Shown piece after piece: positions 57,966 through 64,000 of a stretch of 64,000 nucleotides of DNA. The DNA is from Cavia porcellus (lineage: Eukaryota > Chordata > Mammalia > Rodentia > Caviidae). A program made the translations under genes and the position numbers. A model generated the notes under the pieces. It saw only the letters and a list, made by a program, of their open reading frames with translations, had not been told where the DNA came from and did no database searches. Numbering within the stretch: the stretch's first letter is position 1; each line of letters starts with the position of its first letter. The stretch is taken from assembly GCF_034190915.1 (NCBI RefSeq), contig NW_026947486.1:107166812-107230811 (forward strand). Reading direction: 5' to 3'.

Positions 57966-60400
57966 TATCATTAATGCTGTTTTCTTCCAGCTCTAAGGAC
58001 ATACTTTAGATTTTTTGTGGGGCATGTTTTCTGGAGGTACATTCTCTCAGCTACTCAGCTTTTTTGTCTTGAGATCCTTTTCTAAAGTATGGCTTTGTAG
58101 AACGCAGTGGCCCCCATTGTCACATTTTTTTCCTTTAGTGCTCTGAAAATACAATGATTTTTCCTGTAAGGCTGCTGCTGACTAGTCTACTTTTGGACAC
58201 ATCGGTACACCCTTATGTGCTATTTTTTTTTTTGTTTCTTTTGTACCCTTGATAATATCATCTTCCTTTAAACTATAAGAATTTGATTTAGAAACGTCTT
58301 GGAGTAGATTCAGTTGAGTTGAATGTGAATAATGAACTTGTACCTTCTCGTATTTGGAAATGTTTAACCTGTTGAAAGTTTATGATGTTTTTATGTCTTT
58401 TATGTCTTTGAGTAAATTTCCTATTTCTTTAGCATTCTCAAATCCTTCTAGAACCCCCCAAATCCAAATATGCTAATGTTGTCCAAAAGTCCTCTCATCT
58501 ATTCTGCTATTAATGCTTTTAATCACATATTAAATTTTGCTTTGTTTTTTTTTAGCTCAAATATTCCTGTTGGATTGTTCAAAATTGCTTCCATCCCTAT
58601 TAATTTTCTGTTAGATTATTAAATTATTTGTCTGTGTTTTCTCGCTATTAGTAGAGTATCCTTAACATGGAGTTTTCAAATTCTCCATCTGAATATTTGC
58701 TAATACCAATCACTTCATACTTGGCTTCTAGTGCCTTATTTTAGTCATTAGGTGAAATCATGGTTCCCTGAGAGTTCTTGATGCATTGACATGTGACATC
58801 ATCAGGTCACTAAAGCATTAGATTTTTATTGAAGCCTTCATGATCTGGATTTGTCTATGCCTGCCCTTCCAGAAATTCTAAGTAAATTGCTCATTTTCTC
58901 TATGTGTAGTCATTTGCTCTATTTCATCACAGCATGGAACCTTTAGTCCAGGTTTCCTGTGTCCACCCTTGGTGTATTGCTGCTGTGTGAGCACTAGAGG
59001 GCAATAGACACCCAGCTTGCCCCAAAACTACACTTACTGCCTTTTCCCCAGGAAGGGAAAGATTATGTAAAAAGGGAAGTCTGTACCTGCAAGCCTCTCT
59101 ACGGGTTTGCCTTAGGCCCACATACCTCACTCAGAGCCTAGCCTGTGGTCAAGCATTGTGGAATTCCGCTGGGCACAGTCACTGTGAAGGGACCACTCCC
59201 AGGCCAGTATTCTCTACCTAAAGACACCAACCAACAAATGTTGTTTCACATTTTGAGTCTACAGCCTGACAATACTAGTGCAGCTCTGAGGTAGGGTCAA
59301 GGTTGTTTTGAATTACCTACTAGTAAGACAGACACATGGCTCAAGAGTGCTGCAGCCATTCAGTCACAGATGATGCTGACTGGAAGAGAAATCTGAGAGG
59401 TAAAGGCCATCTATACCCTCCTGATATCAGGGCTGTTGCAGAAGCTTCATTTGTCAATACCATTCTTCACCGTGTTAGGTCTTACTAGCCTTGTTATGGT
59501 TTCCAAAAGAAAACTTTGTGCTTATTACTATGGCCTACTCTCAGTGGATGAAGTCTTGCTTGGTGTTACGCTACCCAAGGTTTGGGGTATTGTTGGTGGA
59601 AGCAGTCCTTTGACCACCGAGGCTGATGATAAGCTGAACTTTGTCTGAGTCTTACACGTTCCAGGACCTGAATAGTCTCAGAGATGTTCACTGGTCTGTT
59701 CCACAACAATGGTTATCCAGGTAGATATATAAATCTGTCTCACTGGGATGCAAGTGTTTTATCTTTGAACACTGGCCTTAGGATAGCAGGGCTACCCAAG
59801 GCTTGGGAAAGGGTGGTAGAAACAGCCCTTTGGCTATCAAGGCTGGTGCTAAGCTGCCTTGCACTTGAGTCTCACATCCAGAGGGATCTGTGCAAGCTCA
59901 GGGTTTAGGGCTGTGCCCTGGGCCTATTCTAAGGATTGCAATGGTGCCAGTCAAAAATTGAGTCTGGTTCCCACTGACTTACATGTTTCTTCTCAATGCC
60001 TGGGCAAGTGTAGAGGCTCTGTCTGTAAGTTGTGCCTTGGGTATGGATGCCTTTGATTTCTGTCTAATTCTGAGTAGCACTGCCCAAGACTAAGCCCGAA
60101 GGCAGAGTTCTGTCCTAAAGTCCCTGATCTGCTCTCCAGAGGGTGAAGTCTTGCTCTTATACACCTGTCCAAGGTTAGGGCATGAGTGGTGGTGAAGACA
60201 GTCATTTAGTTACTCAGTAAAGGACATTGGGCAGCGGTTGCAGGGATCTGCCAGACACTGAACTTCAATTCTCTGATCTGGAATTCTCTCCCCGGTAGAA
60301 AATCTCTCTTCATGTGGCTTGGAAATGTGGAGAGGTGAGGCAGACAGTATTCTCTCCTATCATCAAAGTATTTTACATTCTTGCTTTACCAATACTAAGC
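57966..60400 (-). mobile_element. L1 LINE 5' region, minus strand
   Basis: From about 58,100 on, 'cctgtaaggctgctgctgactagtctac', 'catctattctgctattaatgctttt', 'agctcaaatattcctgttggattgttc' and 'ggtgaaatcatggttccctgagag' resemble the antisense of the 5' part (ORF1/5' UTR) of old mammalian L1s. From 58,880 to 60,400 GC rises and similar blocks recur (59,569; 59,789; 60,162), consistent with an L1 5' UTR. Most of ORF1 and ORF2 is missing between here and part 2. It may be a deleted form of the same L1 or a separate copy. Confidence 0.6.
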
Positions 60401-61160
60401 AATATGACTTCTCACCTGGCTTCCTTAACTCTCGTGAATGTAGTTTGGTGTATAAATACATGTCCAAATCCCACCTTGTCTGGGAAGGTGATTGGTAGAG
60501 GATCTTAGCTACAACTAACATCCAAAACTGTTGTTGTTGTTTTTTATAAAGTTGAATATAGTAGATAAAAGTTCTGAAAATACGAATCCAAAAGGTAGGC
60601 AAAGGAACAAAAATAATAGATGATTGGGAAATATGAAATATGCAGAGGCTAGAAAAATTTTTTAAAGTTTTAAGAGACAAATATGAAGTGCTTTAGGTCA
60701 AAATACATTTAAACCTGTATAAAATGAACAATTTCATAAAAAAAATGACTTCTACAAAGTGTTTCACAAAACTATTGAAAACATGAGTACATATAAAATA
60801 TAGAGAAAATTGAATACGCAGATACAAAAATCTACCTGTGAAAGCTACATCAACACATACAAATAAATATATACTTGCAATTTTATAGTTCAGTCCTGTC
60901 AAATAATTTAAAAAGAGATAATCCTTTTATTATTCAAACTTCTCTTACTATTCAAACTTTAACTTCAGTGTGATTCTAAAAACATTCCAGCAAGTTTCAG
61001 TGTGCCAGCCAAGGCTGGGAATCCACTCAACCTTGCTTTGACTCAGTGGAACCAGTGAGCTTTTCCCACACCTTGCTTCTGTGGCTGAGCAACAAAATTA
61101 TTTGGGTAAGAGGAATCTTTCAGTTTACAGAACCAATTACGTTCCCTGAATTGTATTTTG

Positions 61161-61210
<50 letters not shown>

Positions 61211-61437
61211 GATTCCACGTGAATTCCTCTTGGGCATTTTTTATTCTGAATTTAAGTCCTACAATTTTCATACTTTTCCTTATTTTTGAATGGGTACCAA
61301 TGGTGAAGTTTTACACTTTTCATGAGCCCACAATAGGAAGTAATATGTACTCACTGAATAGCATTTGTTTATAGAGCAGTTTTGAAATTAAAATCAGACA
61401 CCTCTGGAGGAAAAAATGAGGAGAAAATAAACTCCCC
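60401..61437. other. Unassigned AT-rich DNA
   Basis: No gene. It contains the (TG)n listed separately; the 105-codon minus frame at 60,363-60,680 has no recognisable feature. Confidence 0.5.
61163..61207. repeat. (TG)n microsatellite
   Basis: An uninterrupted TG run of about 22 units. Confidence 0.98.
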
Positions 61438-61770
61438 ATCTGAAAAGCTTGACATTGTAATGGGAAGCAGAAACACTGAAAGGACACTGAGGATTTGGAG
61501 GCAGATATATTTACATTAAAGGGTACTGATCAGGAACATCCTCAAATATACGTGATCTGTGTGATCTAGAGCTTATATGAGACAATCAAGCAGGAAGTAC
61601 AGAAGCAGAATGACTTGTCAGTTGGGGAATGGTTCTTATGCATCATAGTGACTAGCATTTCTAAGAAGCTACTGGAATTGCAACAGGAACTATTACCTGG
61701 GCAATTAAGAAACTGGAAATGACTAGCTAAGAGGGGGCATTTTCTGTTCCAACATCAAGTTTTAAGAACA
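61438..61770 (+). repeat. Unnamed interspersed repeat (copy 2), uninterrupted
   Basis: Homologous to 13,965-14,805 without the class I LTR. At the LTR site this copy reads gctaagagggggcattttctg, against ggctgggg[LTR]ggggtgcattttctg in copy 1. The family is not recognised. Confidence 0.75.
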
Positions 61771-61862
61771 CAGAAAATGAGAAGTACTTTCTACTCAGCT
61801 GTTCTATAAATCTAAGGTGGCCTTTTAAAATAGTCTGTTTATAAAAATGAAAGAAAATATTC

Positions 61863-62180
61863 TTTTTTTTTTTTTTTTTTTTTTTGTTCTCTGACAAAGG
61901 GCATTTTATTTCTGGCTTACACAATGGAGCACATGTTAAGGTCCAGAAATGCCCTGCCATCTAGTTACCCAGCAGTGTTCAGTATTAGACAAGTAGATAG
62001 GGAGGGGACATTTATCACGTTATCTATTCACAGAGTAATCCAATTAAATGGAAATGTTTCAATAAATGTCTCAGCCATAATAACAAACATAATGAATAGG
62101 AGTCAAAGTGCTTTAATAAAAATTGTGATTCATTTTTGGAAATGTTGGTTTATTTTCAATTCAACTGGGTTGTTCTGATT
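61863..62180 (-). pseudogene. 3' end of a retroposed transcript (processed pseudogene fragment), minus strand
   Basis: A 23-T run at 61863-61885 is followed on the plus strand by ttctctgacaaagggcattttatttc. Read on the minus strand this is an AATAAA signal (61910-61905) 20 nt before a poly(A) tail, the usual form of an mRNA 3' end copied by L1 machinery. No target duplication was found and the upstream limit is unclear; 62,180 is only a guess. No coding similarity was recognised, so it may be all 3' UTR. The 84-codon plus frame at 61,924-62,178 is antisense and incidental. Confidence 0.55.
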
Positions 62181-64000
62181 GTATTTCTAGTGGATAATAC
62201 TCATTTATATTGTAATTTGTGGGTCATAAGCATATCCTTTACAAAGTGAATATTGAGGGTAGTCATAAATTATACTGAACACAGAATTATGATTTCTAGT
62301 GGAGGCCTTACTTAACAACAAGAATTAGATGAAAAATTGAATTCAAAATTGTGCATTAAGAACAAGTATGAGGACCCAAACACAGAAACCGTTTCTGAGT
62401 TATAAGAAGTCTATGTAGGAAACTAACTGCATGCTAAGAGAAAAAACTATATTTAAATCACACTCATATGAAAATAAACACCCATCCAATGCCTATTATC
62501 TATGAATTACTTTCATATGCATTGTTTAATATATATGATGTTTTTCAATTTGAGTAATATTATCCATGTTTTTTCACTGGAAAACCTATAGTGTACAGGT
62601 TTGAGGATTTTCTTAAAATCACATAGCATAGCCAGCCCTCTGACTTAAATCTCATTATTACTAGTCCTGATGTCCTTATATGCTTACCATTTCATTTGGC
62701 TTCCATTATGATCTTTTCAAGGCCATTGCCAAGATATGCTCCAGAAACACATTCTCAAGCATCACAACGCAGGGTGGACAGGGCGCTCCTTTCCTTTTAC
62801 CCTGAATTTGGACCTTCTGACATTTCTCTCTTCTTATTCTTACTCAATGTTGTCTCAATTAAAGGCAGTAGCCACTTTCTTCCTGACCAAAGAACAAACA
62901 TTAACAATATATTTTTTTTTATCTTCTTCCTCTGTTCCACTTGGGCAGGTTGTGATAAACTGGGATTTTTAAAGTAAATGCATCTGCTCAGACTGAAAGG
63001 AAAGTGAATATGTAGACAGTATAAAAGAAAGGAAAGATATAAGGGCCCCATCTCAAGTATAGTTTTCAGATTCCAGTATAAAAGGAGATGATAAGTTACA
63101 AGTGTAAAATAAGGACCCTGTCTAAAAGTCTTCTATTTCATTCTGAATATCTTTTATTATAGATCTTGAGTAGACTGGAAGTGGGTAAGCATACAATTGA
63201 TTTTTCTAGCCACTAGCGTTTGGGGACAGTCCTAGGCATTTTCTGACACATAAGTAAGAAGAAAGTACATAGAAAGTACTGAAATTCAAAAATCATCTTC
63301 CACCCACTTACACTTGGTCCTCTGGTTATTTCTTTATAAGAGCCTACAGTCTCTTATTTTTGTTAGTATCTCTTACCTTCCACTTTTTAATAAGAACAAG
63401 TCTAAAACCCACAAGTATTATAAACCTAAAGTTTCTTCAAGAAGTAAACTGTAGGCATCCATGTGGTAAAGAGGCAGTTTGTCTCCAAATCATTTGAATA
63501 TCTGAGAGTACACCTTTATCAGCTATCTAGGCAAATACAGTACTAATTTAAACAACTTTTTTGCTTTCTATTTCTGTTCTGCTCAAGCCATAGAGCTCCT
63601 TCTGCCACTGAACTGTTCTATGGAGATAATAGGTCTTATTATGACAGAAGAAACAAGCAGGTTTTGTTTTGAAATTGTCAAAATTGGTAGCCTATGGAGT
63701 GATATTATTTCTTCAGAGGTTGGTTGCTGAGTTGATTAATTAAAAGTTAGCAGTCATACAAACTTTAGTGTATCTATCCTATATTCTCTAGAAGACTAGG
63801 GATTTGTTAATGGCAGATTATGATTTATCAATTTTCTGCAGTGCTTTCTTCTAAAAGTCTGATAAGGGTGAACATTGTATTTTAAATTTTTATTGTTAGT
63901 TTCTTTACCTTTCATATTTTCCTCTTTATTTGTAATGAACTTCTTATCTTACAAAGCACTGAAAATAGTTTTATACTGAAACAATGTGCATATCTGGTTT
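62181..64000. other. Unassigned DNA to the window end
   Basis: No gene or named repeat supported. Overlapping frames at 62,696-63,051 on both strands show no domain. A pyrimidine tract and T10 lie near 62,910-62,930. Confidence 0.5.

Overview
This 64 kb window is AT-rich mammalian nuclear DNA with no protein-coding gene that I can recognise. No run of exons, no CpG-island promoter and no long conserved reading frame is visible; the longest open frames are about 115-135 codons and most lie inside repeats. It looks intergenic or deep-intronic. The lineage is rodent: there are tRNA-Ala-derived ID SINEs, a 7SL-derived B1 with the diagnostic 29-bp internal duplication, and an apparent dimeric B1-dID SINE. 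The ID consensus (ending in a GGTACCGATAAAAA-type 3' end) is not the mouse/rat BC1 form, and no B2 or B4 was seen, so I favour a non-murid rodent of the squirrel/beaver side. That placement is from memory and is weak.

Layout. The dominant class is ERVL-MaLR. I count about sixteen LTR loci: LTR-only loci near 2.7, 4.1, 4.5, 7.1, 7.5, 11.5, 15.7, 18.0, 41.0, 53.5 and 54.4 kb; an internal-plus-LTR block at 13.2-13.9 kb; and three LTR-internal-LTR proviruses at 29.8-31.8 (minus), 46.8-48.8 (minus) and 55.4-57.7 kb (plus). Several keep 5-bp target duplications. One solo LTR at 14.29-14.76 kb looks like a class I ERV with a 4-bp target duplication. Old L1 fragments lie at 0.85-1.44, 16.3, 32.3-33.7, 34.8-35.6, 40.0, 45.1, 49.2 and 54.7-60.4 kb. 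L2 and MIR remnants cluster at 22-29 kb, 33.7 kb and 42.3-43.3 kb. A MER20-like hAT remnant is at 26.0 kb. Four ID SINEs (8.9, 18.7, 24.1, 52.0 kb) and two 7SL SINEs (52.7, 53.1 kb) are the youngest-looking insertions.

Noteworthy structure. (1) Three L1 3' ends (32.3, 34.8, 45.1 kb) carry the same array of monomers, with matching spacings of about 140 then 151 bp, so the array belongs to this L1 lineage's 3' UTR. (2) An unnamed repeat occurs at 14.0 and 61.5 kb; the 14 kb copy holds the class I LTR and the 61.5 kb copy is a paralogous empty site. (3) A MaLR provirus at 55.4-57.7 kb splits an older L1. (4) A 122-bp GC-rich tandem repeat lies at 45.8-46.0 kb. (5) A retroposed 3' end with a poly(A) signal and 23-nt tail lies at 61.9 kb. 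(6) A splice-acceptor-like site at 50,280 precedes two short open frames.

The rest is unassigned AT-rich DNA, listed as such. I found no gene cluster, defence system, CRISPR array or structural RNA gene. Family names come from recall of consensus sequences and were not checked by alignment.
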